The notes: generated by a model not told the origin, from the letters alone. A DNA stretch of 64,000 nucleotides from Candidatus Kapaibacterium sp. (GCA_025059875.1 JANXCT010000004.1:1-64000), one strand, 5' to 3'; shown: positions 36,021 to 45,278, counted from the stretch's first letter. Numbers and translations: made by a program.

Positions 36021-37502
36021 ATGCCACTGCAAGGTACAGAGGGGGCTGCGGATTACCCGTTGGAGAAATTCCTGCAGGCAGGGCATCGTCGGACGGCAGA
36101 GGTCATCCCGCTAGAGCGGCTCACCGAACGTGTGCCGCCGCATTCTGTGGAGGCAGAGATGGCAGTGCTGGGTGCTATGCTGCTAGACCGCTCTGCCCTT
36201 GCCAAAGGTGTAGAGTTGCTCCAGCCTGACTGCTTTTATCGAGAGGCCCATCAACTCTTGTTTGCCGCTATGGTGTCGCTGTTCGAACGTGGGGCTACCG
36301 TTGACGCCCTAACAGTAGCGGAAGAACTGCGTCGGCGAGGCCTGCTGGAACGAGTTGGAGGAACAGCCTACATCGCGGAGCTCACCCTACGGGTCCCCTC
36401 AGTGAGCGCTGTAGAGTACTACGCCCGGATTGTGCTGGAGCACTACATCAAGCGGAGCCTCATCCGCGCTGCAGCCGAAATCCTCTATGCCTGCTACGAC
36501 GACTCCACCGACGCCCTCGAAGAATTGGATCGGGCAGAGAGCGCCATTTTCGAGATTGCTGAGAAGCGGCTGCAACAGACTGCTATCCCCATGCGCTCGC
36601 TAGCCCGCACAACGTTTGAGGTGATTTCGCACCTCATGGAGCGGGGTTCGCGGCATGGTGTCACGGGTATCCCCACGGGCTACGTCCGGCTGGACGAACT
36701 CCTTGGAGGCCTGCAGCGGTCGGATTTCATCGTCATTGCAGGCCGTCCTTCGATGGGCAAGACAGCGCTAGCGCTCTCGATTGCCCGCAACGTAGCCGTG
36801 GAGTATCGGGTCCCAGTGGCCATCTTTTCACTGGAGATGTCCGCCCAGCAGCTCGCGCTGCGCCTCTTGGCGGCCGAAGCCCAGATAGACCTCCACCGGC
36901 TCCGCACCGGCCGCATTAGTCCCGAGCAGCTCTCCAAGATCGTCCAAGCCACTGGGCGCTTAGCCGATGCTCCGATCTTTGTTGACGACACCCCGATGCT
37001 GTCGCTCCTGGAGTTACGGGCGAAGTCGCGCCGGCTGAGAGCCGAGCACAACGTGCAGCTGGTGATCGTAGACTACCTCCAGCTAGTCCACCCGCCGAAG
37101 GCAGAGAGCCGCGAGCGCGAAGTGGCGCTGATTTCCCGCTCGCTGAAGATGATGGCAAAAGAGCTCAATATCCCCGTGGTAGCGCTGGCGCAGCTCAACC
37201 GTGCTGTGGAGTCACGGGCAGACAAACGCCCAATGCTGGCAGACCTACGAGAATCCGGCTCCTTGGAGCAGGATGCTGATGTCGTCATCTTCATCCACCG
37301 TCCAGAGATGTACGGCATCACGACGTACGACGACGGCACTCCAACGGAAGGCACTGCCGAGATCATCGTCGGCAAGCAGCGCAATGGCCCGGTTGGCGAG
37401 GTTCGGCTAGCCTATCTCCGAGACTTCGCCCGGTTCGAGAACCTGGCGCTCCACTACCCCGAACCGCCACCACCGCCGTACGACGCAGACACCCCGTTCT
37501 AA
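36021..37502 (+). CDS. dnaB: Replicative DNA helicase DnaB
   Basis: 493 aa from the ATG at 36021, which has GGAG 8 bases upstream. The N-terminal DnaB domain starts at PPHSVEAEMAVLGAMLLD. The RecA-like C-terminal domain carries Walker A RPSMGKTALALSIARN, and VIVDYLQL is the Walker B region. LNRAVESRADKRP and DLRESGSLEQDADVV complete the family signature. No intein is present. It unwinds DNA at the replication fork. The VWA-protein gene begins 65 bases downstream on the same strand and may be co-transcribed. Confidence 0.96.
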   Translation: MPLQGTEGAADYPLEKFLQAGHRRTAEVIPLERLTERVPPHSVEAEMAVLGAMLLDRSALAKGVELLQPDCFYREAHQLLFAAMVSLFERGATVDALTVAEELRRRGLLERVGGTAYIAELTLRVPSVSAVEYYARIVLEHYIKRSLIRAAAEILYACYDDSTDALEELDRAESAIFEIAEKRLQQTAIPMRSLARTTFEVISHLMERGSRHGVTGIPTGYVRLDELLGGLQRSDFIVIAGRPSMGKTALALSIARNVAVEYRVPVAIFSLEMSAQQLALRLLAAEAQIDLHRLRTGRISPEQLSKIVQATGRLADAPIFVDDTPMLSLLELRAKSRRLRAEHNVQLVIVDYLQLVHPPKAESREREVALISRSLKMMAKELNIPVVALAQLNRAVESRADKRPMLADLRESGSLEQDADVVIFIHRPEMYGITTYDDGTPTEGTAEIIVGKQRNGPVGEVRLAYLRDFARFENLALHYPEPPPPPYDADTPF

Positions 37503-37567
37503 GCTAGTGCACGCCCCGACAGAGGGCTTCGTCTATCTACGCCACAGGCGAAGCCGCCAAGAGCAGG

Positions 37568-39658
37568 ATGCACTTCTTGAACCCGCTCGTACTCGTTGGG
37601 CTGGTCGCAGCCCTTATCCCGTTAGTCCTGCACCTGCTAACGCTGCGCCGGCCCCGTCCTTTTGAGTTCAGCTCTGTGCGTTTCCTCAAAGAGCTGCAGC
37701 GGAGCACAGTCCACCGCCTTCGGCTGCAACAGCTCCTCCTACTGGCCGTGCGCATGGCGCTCATTGCAGCCGTCGTCTTAGCCTTCGCACGCCCGGTCAT
37801 CCCAGGAAAACTGCCACTCCTGAGCACGCAAGCACCTGCAAGCATCGTGCTCATCGTCGACAACTCCGCCAGCATGGGGATTACGGATGCTCAAGGAGAG
37901 CGCTTCCGACGGCTCCAACAGTATGCCGAGCGCCTACTCCGCTCGCTGGGGTACGAAGACGAGGTTGCCCTCCTACCGACTGTCCCTCCAGTCCAATGGC
38001 AAATGGCCGAGTGGGGAAATGCTCGGGGAGCTCTCATCGAGGCGCTCAACTCTCTCTCACCACGCCCCGAAGCTGGTGACTTGTCGGCTGCGCTCCAGCG
38101 AGCCGAGGAGCTGCTCCGCACAGCACGCCATCTGCAGCGGTTCGTCATCATCCTCAGCGACTTCCAGCGGAACCTCTTCGCAGAGCAGTCCTCCACAAGG
38201 AGGTTGCTAGAAGCCGGCATCACTGTCTACGCTGTCAATGTCGCCGCCGAGGAGGAACTTGAGCTGGGGCTCGTCGTGGACTCTGTAAGCTTAGAGACCC
38301 AGCTCCGAGCTGTTGGTGAACCAGTAGCTATCACAGCGCGGGTCTCCAATGTTGGGGCTCAACCCGCTAACGGGCTGGTCTCCCTGTTCTGGAACGGGGA
38401 GCGCGTGGCCCAGCGTCGAGTTGTCCTTCAGCCCGGGCAGTCGCAGACGGTGGTGCTCACCGGCACCCCCACTGCACCAGGCTTCGTCCATACTGCCGTT
38501 GTCGCCGAAGGTGACGTCGTCTCCGTTGGGGAACGCCGTTTCGTCGGCTTCGTGGTTCCGGAGCCGATTCGCGTCGGGCTGCTGGCCGATGGAGCAGCTT
38601 CTACCTTCCTTGAGGCAGCCCTCTCAGCCTACCCTGCCCAATCGTCGCCACTTCGGCTAGAGACGCTGTCAGCGGCCGAGCTCGCAAGTAGCGATCTAAC
38701 CCGCTTCCGAGTACTCGTCATCGCCTCCACAGCCCTGACGCCAGCCCATCTGAGCCGGCTGGAGGCTTTCATGCGAGGTGGTGGCGGGGTCGTACTCTTC
38801 GCCGCCGATGGCGGCTGGATGCAGGCTGTGGCCCCTTGGCTTGCGCAACAAGGGATGACCAAGCTTGCTCGTCGTGACTTCCTCCCAGCGCAGCCCGCAA
38901 CGATTGTGTGGGCCGACAAGCACCACCCATTTTTCAGCGGAGTCTTCGCTGGCGAAACCCGCGGGGAATTGCTCCCGGAAACCCCGAAGTTGTACCGCCT
39001 CGTCAGCACCGATGGAGGAGTTCCGCTCCTCCGCAGCTCTGCTGGAACTATCCTCGCTGAGCAACGCCTTGGTGAAGGTCATCTCATCTTCTGCGGTGTT
39101 GCTCCAGACTTAGAATGGGGCGACTTCCCGCGCAGCGGGCTCTTCCCTATGGTCGTGGTGCGCTCCGTCCTGTTAGCGGGGAGCACAGCCGTTCCGGCCT
39201 TCTTCCGCGAGACCGGGGAAAGTGTTACGCTGACACTCCCTGCCGCCCAAGGCACCGTCGCTCTCCAGGAGCCCTCGGGGACTCGCCGCTTACTGTCACC
39301 ACTCCAGCTCAGCACGGGAACTCGCCTTGAGCTTGGAGTCTTGCGGGAACCTGGGGTGTACGATCTGACAACCGACGCTACACCGCTGACCACGGTAACC
39401 GTCAACATTCCGACAGCCGAGCTCCGGTTAGAGTACGCCACCCCAGAGCAGATCCAATCCTGGTTTGAACGCCTCTTGAGCCCGGGGGTTTCCTTCCGAT
39501 ACCTGTCGTCAGCAGACGAGCTCGTGGCAGCGGGCATCCAGGGCTCAGACGCGACGGAGTTGTGGCGTTACTTCCTGGTGATAGCGCTACTTCTGGCCGC
39601 GCTGGAGCTTGTCCTCAGCTATCGGCTCACGCGCAGGAATGCTGTGCCAGAGCAGTAG
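37568..39658 (+). CDS. BatA-like N-terminal membrane protein with von Willebrand A domain
   Basis: 696 aa. The N-terminal BatA-type segment has two membrane helices (HFLNPLVLVGLVAALIPLVLH, and a second near 55-75) around RRPRPFEFSSVRFLKEL. A VWA domain begins at ~92, with the metal-binding DNSAS at 98-102. The long periplasmic part contains Ig-like strands and a glutamine-amidotransferase-like region at ~330-500 (AFMRGGGGVVLFAADGGW, HPFFSGVFAGE). A last helix (about 668-688) ends the protein. Bat proteins are poorly understood envelope or aerotolerance factors. It is not in a batBCDE set here, but overlaps a secreted WD40 gene by 20 bases. Confidence 0.87.
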   Translation: MHFLNPLVLVGLVAALIPLVLHLLTLRRPRPFEFSSVRFLKELQRSTVHRLRLQQLLLLAVRMALIAAVVLAFARPVIPGKLPLLSTQAPASIVLIVDNSASMGITDAQGERFRRLQQYAERLLRSLGYEDEVALLPTVPPVQWQMAEWGNARGALIEALNSLSPRPEAGDLSAALQRAEELLRTARHLQRFVIILSDFQRNLFAEQSSTRRLLEAGITVYAVNVAAEEELELGLVVDSVSLETQLRAVGEPVAITARVSNVGAQPANGLVSLFWNGERVAQRRVVLQPGQSQTVVLTGTPTAPGFVHTAVVAEGDVVSVGERRFVGFVVPEPIRVGLLADGAASTFLEAALSAYPAQSSPLRLETLSAAELASSDLTRFRVLVIASTALTPAHLSRLEAFMRGGGGVVLFAADGGWMQAVAPWLAQQGMTKLARRDFLPAQPATIVWADKHHPFFSGVFAGETRGELLPETPKLYRLVSTDGGVPLLRSSAGTILAEQRLGEGHLIFCGVAPDLEWGDFPRSGLFPMVVVRSVLLAGSTAVPAFFRETGESVTLTLPAAQGTVALQEPSGTRRLLSPLQLSTGTRLELGVLREPGVYDLTTDATPLTTVTVNIPTAELRLEYATPEQIQSWFERLLSPGVSFRYLSSADELVAAGIQGSDATELWRYFLVIALLLAALELVLSYRLTRRNAVPEQ

Positions 39659-41549
39659 GTGGCTCCTCGTCTTCGGGCTCGCCCTGAGTGCCGCCAGTTC
39701 TGCGGTGCCCCATGGACCACTGTGGCTGTCACCACGCCCCGGAGATACGGTCCTGATGGGACGACCTCTCGTGCTGCGATGGAACACTCGAGGCCTAGCC
39801 AACATCAGCGTATGGTACTCGCTCGACACAGGCCGCACATGGCAGCGCCTCTTTGCGGACCTACCCGCGGACAGCGTGGTCTGGCATGTACCAGCGCTGG
39901 ATACCATAGCTCTCCTCCTGCGAGCACGGGCAGAGTATGGAGCCAGTCCCACCCCAATCCGCGAGCGGCGTCAAGCGCACCAGGCTCCTATCCGCCGCCT
40001 CCGCTTCTCTCCGGATGGGACGCACTTGTTGACTACCGCTGAAGAGGGGATCGTCAAGTTGTGGAACGTTGCCACGCTGGAAGCAGCCGATGTCTTGGTA
40101 GTTGGCACCCGCACCACGGCCCTCTATGCCGCTGAATTCGTTGGTGACTCCAACCGCGTGCTCATTGCCGTTGACTCCCTCCTGCTGTTCTACAACCGAC
40201 CCACGCGAGAGCGGATTACCTTCGGTCTCGGTGGGCACCGGAAGTTCATTCGGGACCTTGCTGTCCATCCTTCAGGGCGCTATGCTGCTACGGCAGCAGA
40301 CGACTCTACGGTATGCCTCTGGGACCTCACGACGCTGCAACGCCTCGCCTGCTGGGGCGAGCCTGGGGTTCGGTCATGGTACAGCGTCGCATTCTCCCCT
40401 GACGGAAGGCTGCTGGCTTACGGCGGTGATAACGGCATCATCTACGTACGCCCGTGGCAGCAACTATGGCAACCACCACTGCTCCTACGACAACATGGGG
40501 ACTCTGGAACCAATGCAGTCATCTGGGCCCTCTGCTTCGGCACAGAAGAAAGGCTGCTCATCTCGGGTGGGGTTGATCGGACAGTCCGCTTTTGGAACCC
40601 CCACACTGGCCAAGAGTTGGCCCGCGGTAGCACACACACTTTCCACGTCCGTTCCGTGCGTTCACTCCCCTGGGGTCGGCGCGTTGCCTCCGGCTCGCTA
40701 GACAGTACCCTCCGCCAATGGACGCCTACAGGAACCCAGCTTGGCCGCCCACTCTTCCACGGTGGACAAGTCCTCTCGGTGGACTACTCCCCGGACGGTC
40801 GGCTGCTGGCTTCTGCAGGGAGGGATTCCGCCATCCGAATCTGGGAAAGTGGGACCGCTCAGAGCCGAGAGGACACCATCAAGGTGGTGCTCAAATACCC
40901 CGTCCGGCTTCGGATCGCTCCAGTCGTTGGCACTCCAGGTTCTCTTGCGACGCTTGCAGTCCTCCACGAAGACTATGCGTGGTTGCCGCCACTCCGCAGC
41001 GATAGCTTCTCCTGCCGACTCGTGTTACGACTGCCAGCGTGGTTGGTAGAGCTCACCGGCAGAAGAGTCAGCCCCACAGCATGGGACACGGTGACTGCAG
41101 ACCTGTGGCTCCATGCTGCCGATACGCTTGCACGCCTACCTGTGCGACTCTTGCAGGGGATGCCGCCAACCGGCCCTGTCGAGCCCCTGTGGGTGGAATG
41201 GCGCGGGACCCGAGCCTTCGATGCAGAACTACACGCCGGCTTGGTGGAGGTCACAGGGCATTGCCCTGGAGCGACACCATCCCTGACCATCGCAAGACCG
41301 CTGCAGGTGCGCGTACGGTGGCAATCAGAGCGAGAACTCTCCGTTTCCATCGTAGCGGACGAAGACGGCCCCTACCACTTACATCTCATTGACGGCTTAG
41401 GGCGCGCAGTCCTCCGGCAGTCGCTGGCCCTCCGACACGGCGAACACTCTCTGAAGCTCGCCCTCCCTTCGGCAGCGCAGGGCCTCTATTGGCTCCAGCT
41501 CTCCACGCCGAGCCGCCGCTTCGTGCAACCACTGTGGGTTGGCCAATGA
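39639..41549 (+). CDS. Secreted WD40-repeat protein with T9SS-like C-terminus
   Basis: 636 aa from the ATG at 39639; a TTG ten codons upstream is less likely. A signal peptide (residues ~8-24) precedes an Ig-like lead (LSPRPGDTVLMGRPLVLRW). At least six WD40 units follow: HQAPIRRLRFSPDGTHL, HRKFIRDLAVHPSGRYA, SWYSVAFSPDGRLLA, AVIWALCFGTEERLL, HVRSVRSLPWGRRVA and GQVLSVDYSPDGRLLASAGR. Several units end in W-(N/D/E). The last ~90 residues have the shape of a T9SS type A domain (LIDGLGRAVLRQSL, AQGLYWLQLSTP). It probably displays a propeller outside the cell. The 4-base overlap with the next, cytosolic-type gene is notable. Confidence 0.85.
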   Translation: MLCQSSRWLLVFGLALSAASSAVPHGPLWLSPRPGDTVLMGRPLVLRWNTRGLANISVWYSLDTGRTWQRLFADLPADSVVWHVPALDTIALLLRARAEYGASPTPIRERRQAHQAPIRRLRFSPDGTHLLTTAEEGIVKLWNVATLEAADVLVVGTRTTALYAAEFVGDSNRVLIAVDSLLLFYNRPTRERITFGLGGHRKFIRDLAVHPSGRYAATAADDSTVCLWDLTTLQRLACWGEPGVRSWYSVAFSPDGRLLAYGGDNGIIYVRPWQQLWQPPLLLRQHGDSGTNAVIWALCFGTEERLLISGGVDRTVRFWNPHTGQELARGSTHTFHVRSVRSLPWGRRVASGSLDSTLRQWTPTGTQLGRPLFHGGQVLSVDYSPDGRLLASAGRDSAIRIWESGTAQSREDTIKVVLKYPVRLRIAPVVGTPGSLATLAVLHEDYAWLPPLRSDSFSCRLVLRLPAWLVELTGRRVSPTAWDTVTADLWLHAADTLARLPVRLLQGMPPTGPVEPLWVEWRGTRAFDAELHAGLVEVTGHCPGATPSLTIARPLQVRVRWQSERELSVSIVADEDGPYHLHLIDGLGRAVLRQSLALRHGEHSLKLALPSAAQGLYWLQLSTPSRRFVQPLWVGQ

Positions 41550-41929
41550 GTACCCTGTGGCAGGAATTCCGACGTCGCCGTACCCGGCAGAACGTAGCCG
41601 TTTTAGACACTGGTTTCATCGGCTACCGGCGCTTCCTCGCCCTCGACGGCACTGCCTACGAAGACGGAGCACTCCCTCGCACGGTCAAAGAGCTCATGGG
41701 GCTGGTTGCTTCGCTCGTCCTTCGGTGCAACGACTGCATCCTCTACCACCTGGACCAAGCGCTGCGGTGTGGTGCGACGCGGCAACAGGTCTATGAAGCG
41801 CTCAACATTGGGCTGATCGTAGGCGGGTCCATCGTCATCCCCCACCTCCGCTACGCCCTTGAAGCCTTGGAAGAATGGCAACCGGAAGAAGAGCCCACCG
41901 ATGCAGCCCATCCCTCACCCGGAAGTTGA
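41546..41929 (+). CDS. AhpD/carboxymuconolactone decarboxylase-like protein with CxxC
   Basis: 127 aa from the ATG that overlaps the WD40 gene's stop. The small all-helical fold is recognisable from ALPRTVKELMGLVASLVLRC and the active-site CNDC at 61-64 with His68. This is the CxxC...H arrangement of AhpD-like peroxidase partners. No signal peptide is seen, so it is presumably cytoplasmic with disulfide-reductase or hydroperoxide-related activity. GATRQQVYEALNIGLIVGGS is the usual following helix. No AhpC or Prx gene is nearby. It overlaps the next gene by 29 bases. Confidence 0.87.
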   Translation: MSTLWQEFRRRRTRQNVAVLDTGFIGYRRFLALDGTAYEDGALPRTVKELMGLVASLVLRCNDCILYHLDQALRCGATRQQVYEALNIGLIVGGSIVIPHLRYALEALEEWQPEEEPTDAAHPSPGS

Positions 41930-42749
41930 GCACTTGCGACGCCGCTGCCAAGAGCTCCGACAGGCTCTCCAGCAGACCTTGCACGAGTGGTTCCACCTCC
42001 GACATGAGCTCTACCCCAAGCTGCTTGCTGACTACGAGCGTCTCTTCCGTGACCTGGAACTGCAACTGCAGCACACCTCGCTGAAAGCCGCCCAAATGCG
42101 GCGCCGTGCTGAGCTTCTAATCGTCAAGCTTCAAAGAGGGGAGGCCATCACGGAGCAGACGTTTGCTCTCGTGGAGCGCATTGTCGAGCGGGAGTTCGCC
42201 CAGCTATGGGAGCACCTCCAGTCGGCTACAAGTCCACAGCCCAGTCCTCCTTCAACAGAGCCCGACGACTTCCCGAAGCTCTACCGCATCTTGGCCAAGC
42301 GCCTCCATCCGGACGCGGTGGGGGGAGAGACCGAAGAGTTTCGCCGCTACTGGAACATCCTTCAGCGCGCCTACCAAGAACGCAACGTCCAGCAGCTCCA
42401 GCAGCTCTACTCCCTCCTCTGTGGCGAAAGCGAAGCGGACTCTATCCCCGACGACGACATAGACGCTCTGCGCTGTCTCGTACGCCAGTTGGAGCAGCGA
42501 CTTGCAGCCGAGCAACGTCGCTTGGAGCGCCTCCGCAACGACGAGCCCTTCTGCCTGCCTCTCTACGACCCTACTTGGGTCGCGCGGCGCCGACGGGAAC
42601 TTGAGGAAGAAATCCGCCAACGCCAGCGACAGATTGACTACTACGCTGGCCTCATCAACCGCATCCGCTCACGCACCCTCACCGCCGAAGACCTCCAAGA
42701 CCCCGAACTGCTGGAGCACATTGCCGAGCAGACCTACAGGCGGCGTTAA
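41901..42749 (+). CDS. Coiled-coil protein with J-domain-like HPD motif
   Basis: 282 aa from the ATG at 41901. Long N-terminal helices (residues ~10-100, heptad-like, e.g. HLRRRCQELRQALQQTLHEW) lead to a J-domain-like core: FPKLYRILAKRLHPDAVGG, with HPD at about residues 139-141, then EEFRRYWNILQRAYQ. A second coiled coil rich in Arg, Gln and Glu fills the C-terminus. J domains stimulate Hsp70; here the usual first J helix is not obvious, so the domain may be partial. No dnaK is nearby. It ends 4 bases inside the convergent oxidoreductase gene. Confidence 0.75.
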   Translation: MQPIPHPEVEHLRRRCQELRQALQQTLHEWFHLRHELYPKLLADYERLFRDLELQLQHTSLKAAQMRRRAELLIVKLQRGEAITEQTFALVERIVEREFAQLWEHLQSATSPQPSPPSTEPDDFPKLYRILAKRLHPDAVGGETEEFRRYWNILQRAYQERNVQQLQQLYSLLCGESEADSIPDDDIDALRCLVRQLEQRLAAEQRRLERLRNDEPFCLPLYDPTWVARRRRELEEEIRQRQRQIDYYAGLINRIRSRTLTAEDLQDPELLEHIAEQTYRRR

Positions 42750-43747
42750 GCCTCGGCAATCTGCACGACAACCTTGCCCATATGCTCTTCTGACCGCAGC
42801 CGGTCAAAAGCCTGCAGTACCTGCTCGAACGGGAAGACGGTGTCCACCACCGGAACAATGCGGTACTCCTCCACGAACCGAAGCATTGCTGCAAACTCCT
42901 CATCTGTCCCCATCGTGCTCCCCACGATATGAAGCTGGCGCCAGAAGAGGCGGTGCAAATTGAACTCTGGCACCGCACCAAGCGTAGCACCGTAGACGAC
43001 AATCCTACCGCCAGGAGCCGCCAGGCCAAGCAGAGCGTTGAATGGGGCCCCTCCCGCACTGTCTACGATGAGGTCAAACTCACCATCAGCCAGCTCACGA
43101 AGGAGGCGCTCCCACTCAGGATGGGCATAACACACTCCCCCGACAGCACCGAGTACCTGTGCACGCTCAACCTTCTCCGACCGCCCCGAAGTCACGAATA
43201 CGCGGGCTCCGGCTGCCACAGCGAACTGAAGCGCTATGACCGCAACCCCGCCGCCGACCCCAGTGATGAGCACCTTCTGCCCACTCTGGAGCTGTCCCTG
43301 CGTGAAGAGTGCACGATACGCTGTCAGACCTGCTAACGGCAGGGCAGCGGCCTCAATCGGGGAAAGATGGGCTGGCTTCTCATGGAGCCGATCTACTGGC
43401 ACACAGACGCACTCCGCCAACGTCCCGGCCCGTGGCATGCCCAAAATCTGGTAGTCCCGTCCCTGCGCTCGCGGGTCCGAACCCCAGCCTAGGCTGGGAT
43501 TGATGACGACAGTCTTGCCTACCCAACTGCGGTGCTCCTCCGAGCCCACGGCTTCCACCACGCCGCAGCCGTCTGAGCCCAAGATTGCGGGATACTGAAT
43601 CCGAGCGTAGCGCCCCTGCCGGATCCACTCATCACGGCGATTCAGAGCTGCAGCCAGTAGCCGCACCCGCGCCTCCCCTGGGGTTACAGCGGGATCTTCT
43701 ACCTGCTCCACCTCAAAGCTGTCCTCACGGAGGACAAGCGCTCGCAT
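42746..43747 (-). CDS. Zinc-type alcohol dehydrogenase/quinone oxidoreductase family protein
   Basis: 333 aa, an MDR-superfamily enzyme. The N-terminal GroES-like domain has NRRDEWIRQGRY and the conserved ILGSDGCGVVEAVG. The nucleotide-binding domain shows ITGVGGGVAVIALQFA and EKVERAQVLGA. The usual catalytic Cys/His zinc pair is not clearly present and no structural four-Cys zinc loop is seen, which points to the quinone-oxidoreductase side of the family. It probably uses NADPH. The substrate is unknown. It is convergent with, and overlaps by 4 bases, the J-domain gene. Confidence 0.85.
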   Translation of the reverse strand: MRALVLREDSFEVEQVEDPAVTPGEARVRLLAAALNRRDEWIRQGRYARIQYPAILGSDGCGVVEAVGSEEHRSWVGKTVVINPSLGWGSDPRAQGRDYQILGMPRAGTLAECVCVPVDRLHEKPAHLSPIEAAALPLAGLTAYRALFTQGQLQSGQKVLITGVGGGVAVIALQFAVAAGARVFVTSGRSEKVERAQVLGAVGGVCYAHPEWERLLRELADGEFDLIVDSAGGAPFNALLGLAAPGGRIVVYGATLGAVPEFNLHRLFWRQLHIVGSTMGTDEEFAAMLRFVEEYRIVPVVDTVFPFEQVLQAFDRLRSEEHMGKVVVQIAEA

Positions 43748-43778
43748 TCTGCCCTACTGCTCTTCTAGACTAGCGGCG

Positions 43779-43786
43779 CGAAATTA
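43779..43786 (-). promoter_or_regulatory. Probable -7 box TAATTTCG
   Basis: Seven of eight match to TAnnTTTG on the minus strand, followed by CGCC. It lies 31 bases before the oxidoreductase ATG and is back to back with the plus-strand box at 43842. Confidence 0.45.
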
Positions 43787-43841
43787 GAAAAGCCCGCTGT
43801 GGCAACCCCCGACCCTGCGTAGTCTATCCGTCCCACCCTCC

Positions 43842-43849
43842 TAATTTTG
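43842..43849 (+). promoter_or_regulatory. Bacteroidota-type -7 box TAATTTTG
   Basis: Exact TAnnTTTG followed by CGCC, 39 bases before the ATG of a 55-residue ORF. It should also drive the PLP-enzyme gene that follows. Confidence 0.5.
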
Positions 43850-43888
43850 CGCCCAGTTACCACATCCCCTACGCAGTCTCTGAAAGCG

Positions 43889-44056
43889 ATGAATCAGCGT
43901 ACTGTGCGGCTACTGAACGCCTATGCTCGCTTGACTGGTCAGAGCAATCGCCAGGTCCGGCGCTGGTGGTCTCAGCTCAACTGGCGTGAGCGCACCCTCC
44001 AGCGACAATTGATCGAACGCCAGCTCCAACGAGCTGAGCGTTCGGAGCAGCGGTAG
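43889..44056 (+). CDS. Small basic protein, 55 aa, unrecognised
   Basis: The ATG at 43889 gives MNQRTVRLLNAYARLTGQSN followed by a Trp-Trp/Arg-rich middle (RRWWSQLNWRERTLQRQ) and a helical Arg/Gln-rich tail. It is strongly basic and probably all-helical. It has a promoter box at the same distance as other genes here and ends 4 bases before the next gene, so I take it as real. It could bind nucleic acid or a ribosomal partner, but no motif shows this. Confidence 0.6.
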   Translation: MNQRTVRLLNAYARLTGQSNRQVRRWWSQLNWRERTLQRQLIERQLQRAERSEQR

Positions 44057-44060
44057 CGAG

Positions 44061-45200
44061 ATGCGCTGTGAGGAGCTCCCAACGCCAGCACTCCTCCTTG
44101 ATTACTCGCGCCTCTTGCAGAACCTCCAGCGGATGCAGGAACGAGCCCGGCAGTGGGGAGTTGCTCTGCGGCCCCACGCCAAGACCCATAAGTGCGCCGA
44201 GATTGCTCAGCTCCAATGCCAACTCGGTGCCTGTGGCATTACGGTTGCGACACTCGCAGAGGCACGTTTCTTCGCAGATGCCGGCATAGAGGACATCACC
44301 TGGGCCTTTCCACTACCACTCTGGGCTATAGAGCCAGCGCTTGAGCTGGCCTCCCGCTGCTGCCTCCGCCTCCTGGTAGATAGCAAAGCAGTAGCTGAAG
44401 CACTGGCTAGTGCCTGTATGCGCCGAGGCCAGCGCATCCACGCCTGGTTGGAGATCGACTGCGGTGGACGCCGCTCTGGCTTCCTTCCAAACTCCCCAGC
44501 GCTAATGGAGACTGCTAGATTCGTGGTTGACTCGCCATGGCTCATCTTCGACGGACTCCTCACCCATGCCGGACATGCTTACCGGGCTAGCTCCGCCGAA
44601 GAGCTCCGACGGATCGCTCTGCAAGAGCAAGAGACCATGGCTGAAGTTGCCAACTGGCTTCGCACCGCCGGCATCGAAGTGCCCGGGCTCAGCATCGGCT
44701 CTACGCCAACCGTGATGGCTGCTACAAGCCTCCTTCCGGACATCACAGAGATCCGGCCCGGCAACTACGTCTTCTACGACTACACCCAGGTCCTGCTGGG
44801 GAGCTGCACGCTGCAGGATTGCGCGCTGACAGTACTAGCAACGGTCGTCTCACACCAAACTGGTGCCACCCACTTCGTGATCGACGCCGGCGCATTAGCT
44901 CTATCGTTGGACCCCGGCCCCCAACACCTCATGCCTTCACCCTCCTACGGACTCATCGTGCACGAACTGGATGGCACCCTCATACCTGAACCCCAGCTTT
45001 GCATCGCCCGGCTAAGCCAAGAACATGGAGTCGTTGTCGCTAAGCATCCCAACTACCTCCATGAGCGCTACCCGGTTGGGAGCCGTGTGCGGATTGTGGA
45101 GAATCATTCGTGCCTGACAGCAGCCCTCCACGACCACTATTGGATTTGCGACGCCGGTTCTGTCGTCGCGCAGTGGAAGATTGCTCGCCAGCGCAGTTGA
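44061..45200 (+). CDS. D-threonine aldolase/D-serine dehydratase-like PLP enzyme
   Basis: 379 aa. It has an alanine-racemase-like N-terminal barrel, with the PLP Lys41 in PHAKTHKC, and the C-terminal D-serine dehydratase-like domain. In that domain NHSCLTAALHDHYWIC holds the expected metal-binding His and the conserved aromatic end. This fold III family contains D-threonine aldolases and DSD1-type D-serine ammonia-lyases; the two cannot be told apart here. It acts on D-3-hydroxy amino acids in the cytoplasm. The gene follows the small ORF by 4 bases and ends just before a 9-bp inverted repeat. Confidence 0.87.
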   Translation: MRCEELPTPALLLDYSRLLQNLQRMQERARQWGVALRPHAKTHKCAEIAQLQCQLGACGITVATLAEARFFADAGIEDITWAFPLPLWAIEPALELASRCCLRLLVDSKAVAEALASACMRRGQRIHAWLEIDCGGRRSGFLPNSPALMETARFVVDSPWLIFDGLLTHAGHAYRASSAEELRRIALQEQETMAEVANWLRTAGIEVPGLSIGSTPTVMAATSLLPDITEIRPGNYVFYDYTQVLLGSCTLQDCALTVLATVVSHQTGATHFVIDAGALALSLDPGPQHLMPSPSYGLIVHELDGTLIPEPQLCIARLSQEHGVVVAKHPNYLHERYPVGSRVRIVENHSCLTAALHDHYWICDAGSVVAQWKIARQRS

Positions 45201-45205
45201 ATCAC

Positions 45206-45247
45206 GGCACTTGTCCGCTTCCATACTAACTGTTGCGCACAAGTGCC
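45206..45247. terminator. Inverted repeat between convergent genes
   Basis: A perfect 9-bp stem (45206-45214 with 45239-45247) with a 24-base loop lies between two convergent stop codons. No T-run follows on either strand, so it is at best a weak bidirectional terminator. Confidence 0.4.
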
Positions 45248-45278
45248 AGCAGATGCTTAACTGTTCGGCCCTTCCAGA

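Noticed and set aside
45206-45247. Riboswitch or attenuator for the PLP-enzyme gene
   Set aside because: The inverted repeat lies after the gene, between convergent stops, and is better read as a weak terminator.
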